DNA from: Roseovarius sp. M141
GTDB taxonomy: Bacteria > Pseudomonadota > Alphaproteobacteria > Rhodobacterales > Rhodobacteraceae
Reading direction: 5' to 3'
Length of the DNA stretch: 64,000 bases
Assembly: GCF_024355225.1 (NCBI RefSeq)
Contig: NZ_VCNH01000008.1
Span: 3,038,001-3,102,000, forward strand
Both the position numbers and the translations under genes were made by a program. The stretch's first letter is position 1. Each line of letters opens with the position of its first letter. Of the stretch, positions 7,959 through 16,424 are shown one piece after another. The notes beneath the pieces are model-generated. The model saw only the letters and a list, made by a program, of their open reading frames with translations, had not been told where the DNA came from and made no database searches.

Positions 7959-9769
7959 TCCAGAGTTTTACCGACAAGGCCAGCCCCGAACAGGGCCCGC
8001 CGCGCCTGAAGCTGCTGCGCGATGCAATGATCTCGGCCGATCTGGATGGCTGGCTGGTGCCGCGCGCCGATGTGCATCAGGGCGAATATGTCGCGCCGGG
8101 GGATGAACGGCTGGCATGGCTGACCGGCTTTACCGGCTCGGCCGGATTTGCCGCCGTCACGGCGCAGCAAGCCGGTGTTTTCGTCGACGGTCGCTACCGC
8201 ACACAGGTGCGCGCTCAGACAGATGCAGATGCGTTCCAGCCCATCGACTGGCCCGAGGTCAAGCTGGCCGACTGGGCACGCAGCGCGCTTCCCGATGGCG
8301 GCAGGCTGGGCTTTGACCCATGGCTGCACACGCACAAGGAAATCGCCGATCTGACCGCTACGCTAAAGGGCTCTGGCATTTCCCCCGTGCCGCACGCGAA
8401 CCTGATTGACAGCATCTGGCAGGACCGGCCTGCCCCGCCCACCGGGGCGATCACCGCCTATCCCGATGACCTTGCCGGCAAAACCAGCGCCGACAAGCGC
8501 GCCGATCTGGCCGAGGCCCTGCGCGAGGTCGGCCACCGCGCCGCCATCCTTACCCTGCCTGACAGCATCGCGTGGCTGCTGAACATTCGCGGCAATGACA
8601 TCCCGCGCAACCCGATCCCGCATGCCTTTGCCGTCCTGCATGACGATGCACGCGTCGACCTGTACATGCACCCCGCCAAGCTGGACAGCCTACCTGAAAA
8701 CTGCATCACGAATGGCGTCACCGCACATCCCGATACAGGGTTTCCGGCGGCACTGACCCTTCAGCTCAGCCCGGCGCGCGTCGATCCGGCCAGCATCCCG
8801 CTGGCCATCGTCACCGCACTGCAGGAGGCCGACGTCAAACCCGCCTTCGCCGACGATCCCTGCATCCTGCCCAAAGCCTGCAAAACGGGCGCCGAAATCA
8901 GCGCCACCCGCGAGGCGCATCTGCGCGACGGCGCCGCGCTGTGCGAATTTCTGACATGGTTCGACGCGCAAGCGCCCGGTACGATCACCGAGATCGACGT
9001 GGTCACGAAGCTGGAGCAATGTCGCCACGCCACTGGCAAACTGCTCGATATCAGCTTCGAGACGATTGCAGGCTCCGGCCCCAACGGCGCGCTGCCCCAT
9101 TATCGCGTATCCGAGGCGTCGAACCGCACGCTGATCGCAGGCGATCTGCTGGTGCTGGATGGCGGCGGCCAATATCTGGACGGCACCACAGACATCACCC
9201 GCACCCTGCCCGTGGGCGACGTCGGCGCAGAGCAACGCGCCGCCTTTACCCGTGTGCTCCAAGGCATGATCGCCATTTCCCGCCTGCGCTTTCCGCAGGG
9301 AATAGCGGGCCGCGATATCGACGCCATCGCGCGGTATCCACTATGGCTGGCCGATCAGGATTATGCCCACGGCACCGGCCACGGCGTCGGCGTCTACATG
9401 TGCGTGCATGAGGGCCCGCAGCGCATCAGCCGCGCCAGCGAGGTGGCCTTGCACCCCGGTATGATCGTATCGAACGAGCCGGGCTATTACCGCGAGGGGC
9501 ATTTCGGCATCCGCATCGAAAACCTGCTGGTCGTACAACCCGCCACCGCGCTGCCCGGCGGCAACTCCGCAGACAGCGCCGCGCGCAAGCTGGCGTTTGA
9601 GACGCTCAATTACGTGCCCGTAGACCGCCGCCTGATCCAGCGGGACATGCTCGGCGCGCCCGAAATCTCCTGGCTCGACGCCTATCACGCCGACTGCCAC
9701 GCCAAGATCGCCCCCCGCCTCGCCCCGGATGCCGCCGATTGGCTGGCGCGGGCCACGCAGCCGATCTGA
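7955..9769 (+). CDS. Xaa-Pro aminopeptidase, M24B family
   Basis: A 604-residue protein with the three-part layout of the long aminopeptidase P family: two creatinase N-type domains followed by a pita-bread M24 domain. Metal ligands are visible: Asp402 and Asp413 in [19 protein letters not shown], the His of HGTGHGVG near 472-476, the Glu of SNEPGYY and the Glu of GIRIENL. It removes N-terminal residues preceding proline. The ATG overlaps the cobT stop (ATGA), so it is co-transcribed with cobS-cobT, although no B12 role is known for it. Confidence 0.93.
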   Translation: MIQSFTDKASPEQGPPRLKLLRDAMISADLDGWLVPRADVHQGEYVAPGDERLAWLTGFTGSAGFAAVTAQQAGVFVDGRYRTQVRAQTDADAFQPIDWPEVKLADWARSALPDGGRLGFDPWLHTHKEIADLTATLKGSGISPVPHANLIDSIWQDRPAPPTGAITAYPDDLAGKTSADKRADLAEALREVGHRAAILTLPDSIAWLLNIRGNDIPRNPIPHAFAVLHDDARVDLYMHPAKLDSLPENCITNGVTAHPDTGFPAALTLQLSPARVDPASIPLAIVTALQEADVKPAFADDPCILPKACKTGAEISATREAHLRDGAALCEFLTWFDAQAPGTITEIDVVTKLEQCRHATGKLLDISFETIAGSGPNGALPHYRVSEASNRTLIAGDLLVLDGGGQYLDGTTDITRTLPVGDVGAEQRAAFTRVLQGMIAISRLRFPQGIAGRDIDAIARYPLWLADQDYAHGTGHGVGVYMCVHEGPQRISRASEVALHPGMIVSNEPGYYREGHFGIRIENLLVVQPATALPGGNSADSAARKLAFETLNYVPVDRRLIQRDMLGAPEISWLDAYHADCHAKIAPRLAPDAADWLARATQPI

Positions 9770-9844
9770 CGTAACTCGGCTCTCCGCACTGGCAATACCG
9801 CGCCAAACGCGGCATTGTTCACCCGACGTATCAGGAGGGGTCAT

Positions 9845-10186
9845 ATGACCGACATCACAATCGACCAAGCCACAGGCACATGGACCGTCCGCGCAGGCGG
9901 CGCCGTCATCGGCGAAAGCCAACACGCGCTGGAGTTGACCGAAGACGGGCGCCCGCCCGTCATCTACTTCCCCCGCGCCGACATAGCGACTGCATTCCTT
10001 GACCCCAGTGCGCACAGCACCGTCTGCCCCGCCAAAGGCACGGCCAGCTATTTTTCAATCGTTACGAAAAGCCGCACCATCCAAGATGCCGCCTGGTGTT
10101 ATGAGGCCCCCAACGCCGAAATGGACCAAATCAAGGGCCATCTCGCCTTCCACACCGGCGATCTCGTCACGGTCGAGCGGGTCTAG
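9845..10186 (+). CDS. DUF427 domain-containing protein
   Basis: A 113-residue protein with DUF427 features: PPVIYFPRADI, HSTVCPAKGTASYFSI, AAWCYEAP and the C-terminal FHTGDLVTVERV. DUF427 is a small beta fold of unknown function, common in actinobacteria and proteobacteria. The ATG at 9845 is chosen over a longer frame because AGGAGG lies 7 bases before it. It is convergent with the chloride channel gene; the dispersed repeat at 10199-10270 lies between them. Confidence 0.9.
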   Translation: MTDITIDQATGTWTVRAGGAVIGESQHALELTEDGRPPVIYFPRADIATAFLDPSAHSTVCPAKGTASYFSIVTKSRTIQDAAWCYEAPNAEMDQIKGHLAFHTGDLVTVERV

Positions 10187-10198
10187 CCGCCGCCCACA

Positions 10199-10270
10199 TT
10201 CTTCTTGCTAAAAATATCCTGGGGGAGCGTTGAATTCCGTCGGAATTCAACGCGTGGGGGCAAAGCCCCC
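10199..10270 (+). repeat. Dispersed intergenic 3'-end element, copy 1
   Basis: The core TTCTTCTTGC...AAATATCC (10199-10220) is followed by a 13-bp palindrome with a single central base (10227-10253) and a second hairpin GGGGGC-AAA-GCCCCC (10256-10270). Related copies occur at 33179-33201, 33216-33277, 42839-42894 and 61993-62025. This copy starts 12 bases after the DUF427 stop and probably acts as its terminator. Confidence 0.7.
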
Positions 10271-10291
10271 GCTACTCCGCCCCATTGTGCG

Positions 10292-11980
10292 CTACGCGTG
10301 ATCCTCGCGCGATATTGCCGCCAGCGCCAGATTGAACGCCTTCAACGCGTCCACATGGTACAGAACACCCTTATATTCGGGCGGCGCATTCGCCTCGGCC
10401 TGCGCAATTACCGGCACATAATTCACCGAATGGGCGTCAAAGACCGGCATTGCCGCCTCAAGCGTTGCGCCGATGTCGATATATATCCCTTTTTCGATCA
10501 TGGCGCGGCATACATCCTCGGACGGGGCACTGTCATCGCCTGCGCGGCGCATCAGCCCCACCACCGCCGTAACCGACAATAGATACGCCTGTGGCCCCTC
10601 AGCCAAATGGATGCCCCTCCGCTTCAGCTGGTTCAGGAAAAACGACCGCGTCACCAGCCGCGTGCCCAGCGCGGTCGAGGTCGACACCGCCACCATCACC
10701 GCAAGGCCGGTCTGCCAGTCTCCGGTCAGCTCGAACACAATCAGCGTGGTCGAAATCGGCGCGCCCAGCACGGCGGCGGCAACCGCGCCCATCCCGGCCA
10801 GTGCATATATCGTGTGTGCGCCCGACACGTCGGGAAAAACGGATGTCGCGATCAACCCAAAGGCCAGGCCGGTCAGCGCGCCCAGCATCAGCGAGGGCGA
10901 AAAAATCCCGCCGCCCATCCGGCCGCCCAGCGTGATCGCCACCGCCGCCACTTTCAGCACGGCAAACACGATCGCCTCGTTCAGCAGCAGATCACCGGTC
11001 AGCGCCGCCGATGTCGTCTCGTAACCAACGCCGATGATATGCGGAAAGGCAATCGCCAACCCGCCGAGCATCGCACCCGCGATGGCCGGGCGCAGCCAGC
11101 CGGGGATATGCAGGCGGCGACACAGAACGTCGCCCAGATCCTCGGCAAAGAAAACCGACCGGATCAGGGCAGCCGCCACCACACCACACACGAGGCCCAG
11201 CACCAGAAAGGCCGGCAATTCGACATAGAACTCCAGCGCCGAGGCCACCGGCAGCGTGAATTCGGTGATATCGCCAAATTCCATCCGGTTGATGACCGTA
11301 CCCGCCACACTGGCGATGGCAATCGGCGCGAAGCCATTGACAGTGAACCGGCGCAGCACCACCTCCATCGCAAACAGCGCGCCCGCAATAGGCGCGTTGA
11401 ACGATGCCGATACCGCCGCCGCCACCGCGCAGCCCAGCAGGTCGCGCCCGGTCACGCCGTTTGCGTTGATCCGCGTGCTGACCCATGTGGCGATCACGCC
11501 CGCCAGATGGACCACCGGCCCCTCCCGTCCCGAGGACCCGCCCGTGCCCAGCGTGATCAGCGACGCCGCCGCCGAGGCAAGCCCGGCCCGCCGCTCGACC
11601 CGGCCATTGTTCAGCGCGGCGCCAGCAATCACATCGGCCACCGCACGTACCTTGCCGTCGGGTGTAAACCGGGTGAGGATGATTCCCACCGCCAACCCAC
11701 CGAGGATGGGTATCGTCAGAATCCAATACCACGGCAGCGCCTGTGCAAAAGTGTTCAGGTGCTGGGGATCGTCCACCCGGTACAGAAGCACCTGCAACCA
11801 ATTGATTCCCTTGCGAAAGAGCAGCGCGGCAAACCCGGCGACGATCCCGATGAAAAGCGCGATCAACCAGAACTGGAACTGGCTGGGTCCGCGCGCCAAC
11901 AATACTTGCCACGCATGGCGCATCGCGCGCTGCATGTCCGACAGCGTGCGCGCGGCAAAAGAGGGGTCAGGCGTGCTCAT
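10292..11980 (-). CDS. ClC family chloride channel/antiporter
   Basis: A 562-residue integral membrane protein with around ten or more hydrophobic helices and ClC filter motifs: GTGGSSGREGPVVHLAG (the GREGP motif), SFNAPIAGALFAMEV, and GGRMGGGIFSPSLMLG (the GxFxP motif). The C-terminal 100 residues (EDVCRAMIEKGIYIDIG, VNYVPVIAQ) look like a degenerate CBS region. It moves chloride or a similar anion across the inner membrane. Transport mode (channel or H+/Cl- exchange) cannot be decided here. It is monocistronic, convergent with DUF427. Confidence 0.93.
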   Translation of the reverse strand: MSTPDPSFAARTLSDMQRAMRHAWQVLLARGPSQFQFWLIALFIGIVAGFAALLFRKGINWLQVLLYRVDDPQHLNTFAQALPWYWILTIPILGGLAVGIILTRFTPDGKVRAVADVIAGAALNNGRVERRAGLASAAASLITLGTGGSSGREGPVVHLAGVIATWVSTRINANGVTGRDLLGCAVAAAVSASFNAPIAGALFAMEVVLRRFTVNGFAPIAIASVAGTVINRMEFGDITEFTLPVASALEFYVELPAFLVLGLVCGVVAAALIRSVFFAEDLGDVLCRRLHIPGWLRPAIAGAMLGGLAIAFPHIIGVGYETTSAALTGDLLLNEAIVFAVLKVAAVAITLGGRMGGGIFSPSLMLGALTGLAFGLIATSVFPDVSGAHTIYALAGMGAVAAAVLGAPISTTLIVFELTGDWQTGLAVMVAVSTSTALGTRLVTRSFFLNQLKRRGIHLAEGPQAYLLSVTAVVGLMRRAGDDSAPSEDVCRAMIEKGIYIDIGATLEAAMPVFDAHSVNYVPVIAQAEANAPPEYKGVLYHVDALKAFNLALAAISREDHA

Positions 11981-12247
11981 GTGTCATGTCTGGTCCCGAA
12001 AGGCAGGATAAAAGGGCGCGGCAGCCGAGGCATCATGCCCGCAGGGCCGCCCCAATCCTAGCGCAAATTGGCGCGCGGGGTAACAGTCTTTCGAATGGCG
12101 GACCATGTTCTGCATCTATTGCCCCTTTGAAATGACGCGGAAATATGGATGAATCTCTGGTCTGGATACGGGGTCTTCGCTGGTCGCAAATGTCGCACGC
12201 GCATGAAAGTGCTTGCCCTACCGCCCAAGGGCGGTAATCGTGAGATT

Positions 12248-12685
12248 ATGCTGTCGCGTATTCTCGACTTCCTCAAGGAACATCCATCGGATCCTTTGCC
12301 GGACCCGGACGCGCGCCTTGCGCTGGGGGCCCTGATGGTGCGCGTGATCAAATCCGACAACCACTACGACGCTGAGAAGAGTGTCCGCATCGACGCGATT
12401 CTGGCGCGAATGAACGGGCTGGGTCCGGTCGATGCTGCCAAGATGCGCACCACCTGCGAAAAGATCGAGGCCGAAGCGCCTTCGACCCGTAAATTCGCGC
12501 TGTTGATCCGCGAAACCGTCAGCTACGAGGCCCGCATCGAGGCGCTCGAGGCGCTGTGGCGGGTCATATTGGCAGACGGCAAGCCAAGCGCGCCAGAAAT
12601 GGCCGTCGTCACTCGGGTCCGCGAGGCGCTGGGCCTCAGCAAGGCTGATTGCGACGCCGCGCAGGAGCGTGCCGCGCCGCTTTGA
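12248..12685 (+). CDS. TerB-like protein, first of a tandem pair
   Basis: A 145-residue all-helical protein of the TerB/DjlA-N family. Typical features are DARLALGALMVRVIKSDNHY and LEALWRVILADGKPSAPE, where the paired acidic residues in the two helices could bind metal. TerB is tied to tellurite resistance and stress, but most TerB-like proteins have no known role. The ATG at 12248 gives the normal family length; a longer upstream frame lacks support. A second TerB gene follows after 69 bases, so the pair looks like an old duplication. Confidence 0.85.
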   Translation: MLSRILDFLKEHPSDPLPDPDARLALGALMVRVIKSDNHYDAEKSVRIDAILARMNGLGPVDAAKMRTTCEKIEAEAPSTRKFALLIRETVSYEARIEALEALWRVILADGKPSAPEMAVVTRVREALGLSKADCDAAQERAAPL

Positions 12686-12754
12686 TCCGCGCCATTCCTG
12701 CGACAACCGCGTTTAGTGTTTTGACCTCGCCGCGCCCCACGCTATACGTCATTC

Positions 12755-13198
12755 ATGATTGCAAATATCCTCAAGCGTCTCAGTGGCGCCGACCCCACTC
12801 CGATGACCGAAACCGATGCGCGTCTCGCGCTGGCCGCGCTGTTGGTGCGCGCCGCGCGCACCGATGGCTACTATGCCCCGGCCGAGATCGACCGCATCGA
12901 CCGCATTCTGTCCGCGCGCTATGATCTGGGCGCGGACGCCGCCGCCAGCCTGCGTCGCCAAGGCGAAGCAACCGAGGCCGACGCGCCCGACACGGTCCGC
13001 TTTACCCGCGCGATCAAGGACGCTGTGCCCTACGAGCATCGCACCAAGGTTGTCGAAGCATTGTGGCAGGTCGTTCTGGCCGATGGCGAACGGGCCGATC
13101 CGGAAAACGCATTGCTGCGAATGACGGCCAGCCTGCTGGGCGTCAGCGATATCGATAGCGCCGCCGCGCGCCAGCGCGTTCAGGCGGCAAATCGCTAG
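12755..13198 (+). CDS. TerB-like protein, second of a tandem pair
   Basis: A 147-residue protein parallel in layout to the previous gene: DARLALAALLVRAARTDGYY near residue 22 and VVEALWQVVLADGERADPE near residue 95. The two proteins differ through most of their length, so the duplication is not recent. The stop at 13198 lies 6 bases before the GTG of the PhnD-like gene, so these two are probably co-transcribed. No other ter genes are in the window, so tellurite resistance itself is doubtful. Confidence 0.85.
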   Translation: MIANILKRLSGADPTPMTETDARLALAALLVRAARTDGYYAPAEIDRIDRILSARYDLGADAAASLRRQGEATEADAPDTVRFTRAIKDAVPYEHRTKVVEALWQVVLADGERADPENALLRMTASLLGVSDIDSAAARQRVQAANR

Positions 13199-13204
13199 CC
13201 CCGA

Positions 13205-13963
13205 GTGATCGCCAGCCTGCCGATGTATGACCGCGCTGAAACGGCGCCGATGCTAGATACCTTATGGTCGGAAATCCGCGCGCGCCTGCCGTTCGAGTCC
13301 CCCACCGCACTGACGCGTGGCGGCGATCTCTGGAGTGACTGGTGTGATCCCAATCTCATTTTGTCGCAAACCTGCGGCTATCCGTTTCGCACGCGCCTGT
13401 CCGGACGGGTGCAACTGATCGGCGCGCCGGATTGCCGCCTGCCCGGCTGCCCGCCCGGCCACTACAACAGCGTATTTATCGTGCGCGCGGACGATCCGCG
13501 GCAGGGGCTTGCCGCCTTTGGCGCGGCGCGCTTTGCCTATAGCGAGGCGCTGTCGCAATCAGGCTGGGCTGCACCGCAAAACCACGCAGCATCGCTCGGC
13601 TTTGAATTCACGCAGCCGATCTGCACAGGTGGCCATCGTCACTCAGCACGGGCCGTCGCAGATGGTCGCGCCGATATCGCGGCCATTGACGCACTCAGTT
13701 GGCGGCTGATGCTGCAATTTGATCCACACGTTGCGCAACTGCGCGAAATCGGACGCACGACGCCTACGCCGACCCTGCCCTTCATCACGGGGCCGGGCCG
13801 CGATGCCGGTGTCATCCGCGCCGCCTTGATGGGCGCGATCGCCGCCTTGGGCCCCGCCCGGCGCGATGCGCTGTCGCTGTATGGCCTGGTTCAGGTACCA
13901 GCGACGGCCTACCACGCCGTGCCCAATCCCCCCCCGCCATCGCCGGAACCCGCGCAGGCCTGA
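13205..13963 (+). CDS. PhnD-like substrate-binding-fold protein, no signal peptide
   Basis: A 252-residue protein resembling the periplasmic phosphate/phosphonate-binding family: SQTCGYPFRTRL, YNSVFIVRADD, GGHRHSARAVADGRADIAAI and PTPTLPFITGPG are typical. The N-terminus (MIASLPMYDRAETAPM) has no signal sequence, so it may act in the cytoplasm. No ABC permease or ATPase accompanies it. The GTG at 13205 sits 6 bases after the terB-like stop; ATG 13223 is an alternative start. The ligand is unknown. Confidence 0.75.
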   Translation: MIASLPMYDRAETAPMLDTLWSEIRARLPFESPTALTRGGDLWSDWCDPNLILSQTCGYPFRTRLSGRVQLIGAPDCRLPGCPPGHYNSVFIVRADDPRQGLAAFGAARFAYSEALSQSGWAAPQNHAASLGFEFTQPICTGGHRHSARAVADGRADIAAIDALSWRLMLQFDPHVAQLREIGRTTPTPTLPFITGPGRDAGVIRAALMGAIAALGPARRDALSLYGLVQVPATAYHAVPNPPPPSPEPAQA

Positions 13964-14307
13964 CGTCACGGATGTCCGGTTGCAGGACTGGATTGTTCAC
14001 TACATCGCCCGGCGATTTGCCCCTGCGGGAGGATAGCCAGAAGGGCGATATCCCGTTCAATTGCGTCCGTCCGCAGGGTTTGACCATGGTGCTCCAACAG
14101 TTCAGCCTTTGAGCGATGGACCCCGGCGCGCCGTCGGCGCGCATCTTTCCTGCCACGCCTGATTCGAAACCATGTACAAACAATGCGGCAGGAGATTGTC
14201 GTCATGGGCAAGATTTCGGAATCCGATCATTGGAAAACCTGTCTCGACAAGGTTTGAATTACCTTGTCCTAAACCCCTTGCCCGACCGCTTTGGCTGGGA
14301 TACGCTC
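13964..14307. other. Intergenic region without a convincing gene
   Basis: This stretch of about 340 bases shows no protein frame that I can support. A short reverse-strand frame (14211-13966) contains KAELLEHHGQTLRTDAIERD, which looks protein-like, but it lacks a good start and I recognise no family; it may be a gene remnant. No tRNA or riboswitch was recognised. The right end leads into the palindrome at 14308. Confidence 0.4.
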
Positions 14308-14323
14308 TAATTTGATCAAATTA
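14308..14323. promoter_or_regulatory. Perfect 16-bp palindrome, candidate operator of the amidotransferase operon
   Basis: TAATTTGATCAAATTA is a perfect palindrome lying exactly at the start of the operon. It overlaps ATG 14323, or lies 12 bases upstream of the alternative GTG 14335, which has GAGG at good spacing. Its form suits a dimeric GntR-, Lrp- or MarR-type repressor. The regulator is not identified. Confidence 0.5.
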
Positions 14324-15054
14324 TGAGGCCCCTTGTGACCGTGCCCCACCCCTCGCTTACCGCCGAGCCCGAGAAGACGACCATCGGCATACTATTGACG
14401 GGTCACTCACCCGATGAGATCAAGGCCGATCTGGGCGATTATGACAGCATGTTCGCCGATCTGCTGAAGGGCCACGGCCTGAGCTACCGTACCTACGCGG
14501 TGGTTGACGGCGAATTCCCGCATCGCGCGAACGAATGCGACGGCTGGCTCATCACCGGCTCCAAGTATGGCGCCTATGAGCCGCATGACTGGATTCCCCC
14601 GCTGGAGCGGTTCATCCGCGATGTCTATGAAGACGGACGACCGATGGTGGGCGTTTGTTTTGGCCACCAGATCATCGCGCAGGCGATGGGCGGCACGGTC
14701 GAAAAATACGCGCATGGCTGGGCCGTGGGCCGACATGATTACATCATCGACGGTCAGCCCATGGCGCTGAACGCGTGGCATCAGGATCAGGTGACACAGC
14801 TACCGCAGGGCGCCACGGTGATCGGGCGGAACGAATTTTGCGACAATGCCGCCCTGCTTTACGGCGACCGCATCCTGACGATCCAGCCACATCCCGAACA
14901 CACCGCCGAATTCGTCGGCCGCCTGATCGAAAGCCGGGGGCGCGGGCTGGTCCCGGACGACCTTTTGGACGCCGCCATCGCCGGGCTGGACAAGCCTACA
15001 CAACATCAAACAATGGCCCACCGCATGGCGGCCTTCCTGAAAAGAGGTGCCTGA
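14323..15054 (+). CDS. Class I glutamine amidotransferase-like hydrolase
   Basis: A 243-residue protein with a complete class I triad: Cys112 in VGVCFGHQ, and His190 and Glu192 in TIQPHPEH. It resembles GMP synthase-type amidotransferases and the gamma-glutamyl hydrolases placed beside glutamine synthetase-like ligases. It is followed one base later by such a ligase and then an FAD oxidase, so a role in hydrolysing a gamma-glutamyl intermediate of amine catabolism is likely (inference). The start could be ATG 14323 or GTG 14335; the latter has the better RBS. Confidence 0.85.
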   Translation: MRPLVTVPHPSLTAEPEKTTIGILLTGHSPDEIKADLGDYDSMFADLLKGHGLSYRTYAVVDGEFPHRANECDGWLITGSKYGAYEPHDWIPPLERFIRDVYEDGRPMVGVCFGHQIIAQAMGGTVEKYAHGWAVGRHDYIIDGQPMALNAWHQDQVTQLPQGATVIGRNEFCDNAALLYGDRILTIQPHPEHTAEFVGRLIESRGRGLVPDDLLDAAIAGLDKPTQHQTMAHRMAAFLKRGA

Positions 15055-15055
15055 A

Positions 15056-16420
15056 ATGGCCGACTGGACCGACAATCTGCCCGAAGCGGCGCGCGACTAT
15101 CTGGAGGGCAAGCGCCTGGACGAGGTCGAGTGCATCATCTCGGATCTGCCCGGCATTGCGCGGGGCAAGGCCCTGCCTGCCTCGAAATTCGCCAAGCAAA
15201 AGCACTTCCACCTGCCCGATTCGATCTTTTTTCAGACCATCACGGGCGACTGGGGCGAGGCCGCGGGCGAGACCGGGTTCATCGAGCAGGATATGATCCT
15301 GGTGCCGGACATGACCACCGCCAGCGCCGCGCCCTGGACAGGGGACTGGACTCTTCAGGTGATCCATGACGCCTATGACCGCGACATGAAGCCGATCCCG
15401 TTTTCACCGCGCAACGTGCTGAAACGCGTGGTCGAGGCCTATGCCGAACGCGGTCTGGTCCCCGTCGTCGCCCCCGAGATGGAGTTCTATCTGGTCGCGC
15501 GCAACACCGATCCCGGTCAGGCGATCCAGCCGATGATGGGCCGCTCGGGCCGCCCCGCCGCAGCGCGGCAGGCCTATTCCATGACCGCGGTGGACGAATT
15601 CGGCCCCGTCATCGACGACATCTACGATTTCGCCGAGGCGCAGGGATTCGAGATCGACGGCATCACCCAAGAGGGCGGCGCCGGCCAGCTGGAAATCAAT
15701 CTGGCCCATGGCGATCCGATCCAGCTGGCCGACGAGGTTTTCTACTTCAAACGGCTCATCCGCGAGGCGGCGATGCGACACAACTGCTTTGCCACCTTCA
15801 TGGCCAAGCCCATCGCGGAAGAGCCGGGATCGGCCATGCATATCCACCACTCGATATTGGACAGCACCACCGGCAAAAACGTCTTTTCCGACGATGACGG
15901 CAATGAAACGGACGCGTTCTATCACTTTATCGGCGGAATGCAGCGCCACCTGCCCAGCGCCATCGCGGTGCTGGCACCCTACGTCAATTCCTACCGCCGC
16001 TACGTCAAGGATCACGCGGCGCCGATCAACCTGGACTGGGGCCGCGACAACCGCACGACGGGCATCCGCGTGCCATTGGCGGGCCCCGAGGCGCGGCGCG
16101 TGGAAAACCGGCTGGCCGGGATGGATTGCAACCCTTACCTGGGCATTGCCGTCAGTCTGGCCTGCGGCCTTCTGGGCCTTGAGGAACAGCAGATGCCCGA
16201 GCCGGAATGCAAGACCGACAGCTATCAGGGGGATGGTCAGGCCGACGTGCCCCCGGTTCTGGGCGATGCGCTGGATCTGTTCGACGAGGCGCCCGAGTTG
16301 CACGCGCTGCTGGGGCCGGAATTCGCCCGCGTCTATTCAATCGTCAAGCGGGCCGAATATGAGGAATTCCTTCAGGTCATTTCCCCTTGGGAGCGTGAAC
16401 ATCTGCTGCTAAACGTCTGA
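15056..16420 (+). CDS. Glutamine synthetase family ligase (gamma-glutamylamide synthetase type)
   Basis: A 454-residue protein of the glutamine synthetase fold. Visible elements are APEMEFYLV, EINLAHGDP, AMHIHHSILD, the RVPLAGPEARRVENRLAG block and NPYLGIAVSLACGLLG. Its length and position between an amidotransferase and an FAD oxidase match PuuA-type enzymes, which ligate glutamate to amines with ATP. It is therefore more likely an amine gamma-glutamyl ligase than the housekeeping GlnA. AGAGG lies 7 bases before ATG 15056. The substrate cannot be read from sequence. Confidence 0.88.
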   Translation: MADWTDNLPEAARDYLEGKRLDEVECIISDLPGIARGKALPASKFAKQKHFHLPDSIFFQTITGDWGEAAGETGFIEQDMILVPDMTTASAAPWTGDWTLQVIHDAYDRDMKPIPFSPRNVLKRVVEAYAERGLVPVVAPEMEFYLVARNTDPGQAIQPMMGRSGRPAAARQAYSMTAVDEFGPVIDDIYDFAEAQGFEIDGITQEGGAGQLEINLAHGDPIQLADEVFYFKRLIREAAMRHNCFATFMAKPIAEEPGSAMHIHHSILDSTTGKNVFSDDDGNETDAFYHFIGGMQRHLPSAIAVLAPYVNSYRRYVKDHAAPINLDWGRDNRTTGIRVPLAGPEARRVENRLAGMDCNPYLGIAVSLACGLLGLEEQQMPEPECKTDSYQGDGQADVPPVLGDALDLFDEAPELHALLGPEFARVYSIVKRAEYEEFLQVISPWEREHLLLNV

Positions 16421-16424
16421 TATC

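Noticed and set aside
10607..12061. Long forward open frame antisense to the chloride channel gene
   Set aside because: Its sequence is a low-quality Arg/Gln/His-rich shadow, while the reverse strand encodes an unmistakable ClC protein.
13966..14211. Reverse 81-residue frame in the gap before the amidotransferase operon
   Set aside because: Part of it looks protein-like, but there is no RBS, no known family and a poor N-terminus; recorded only as a possible remnant.
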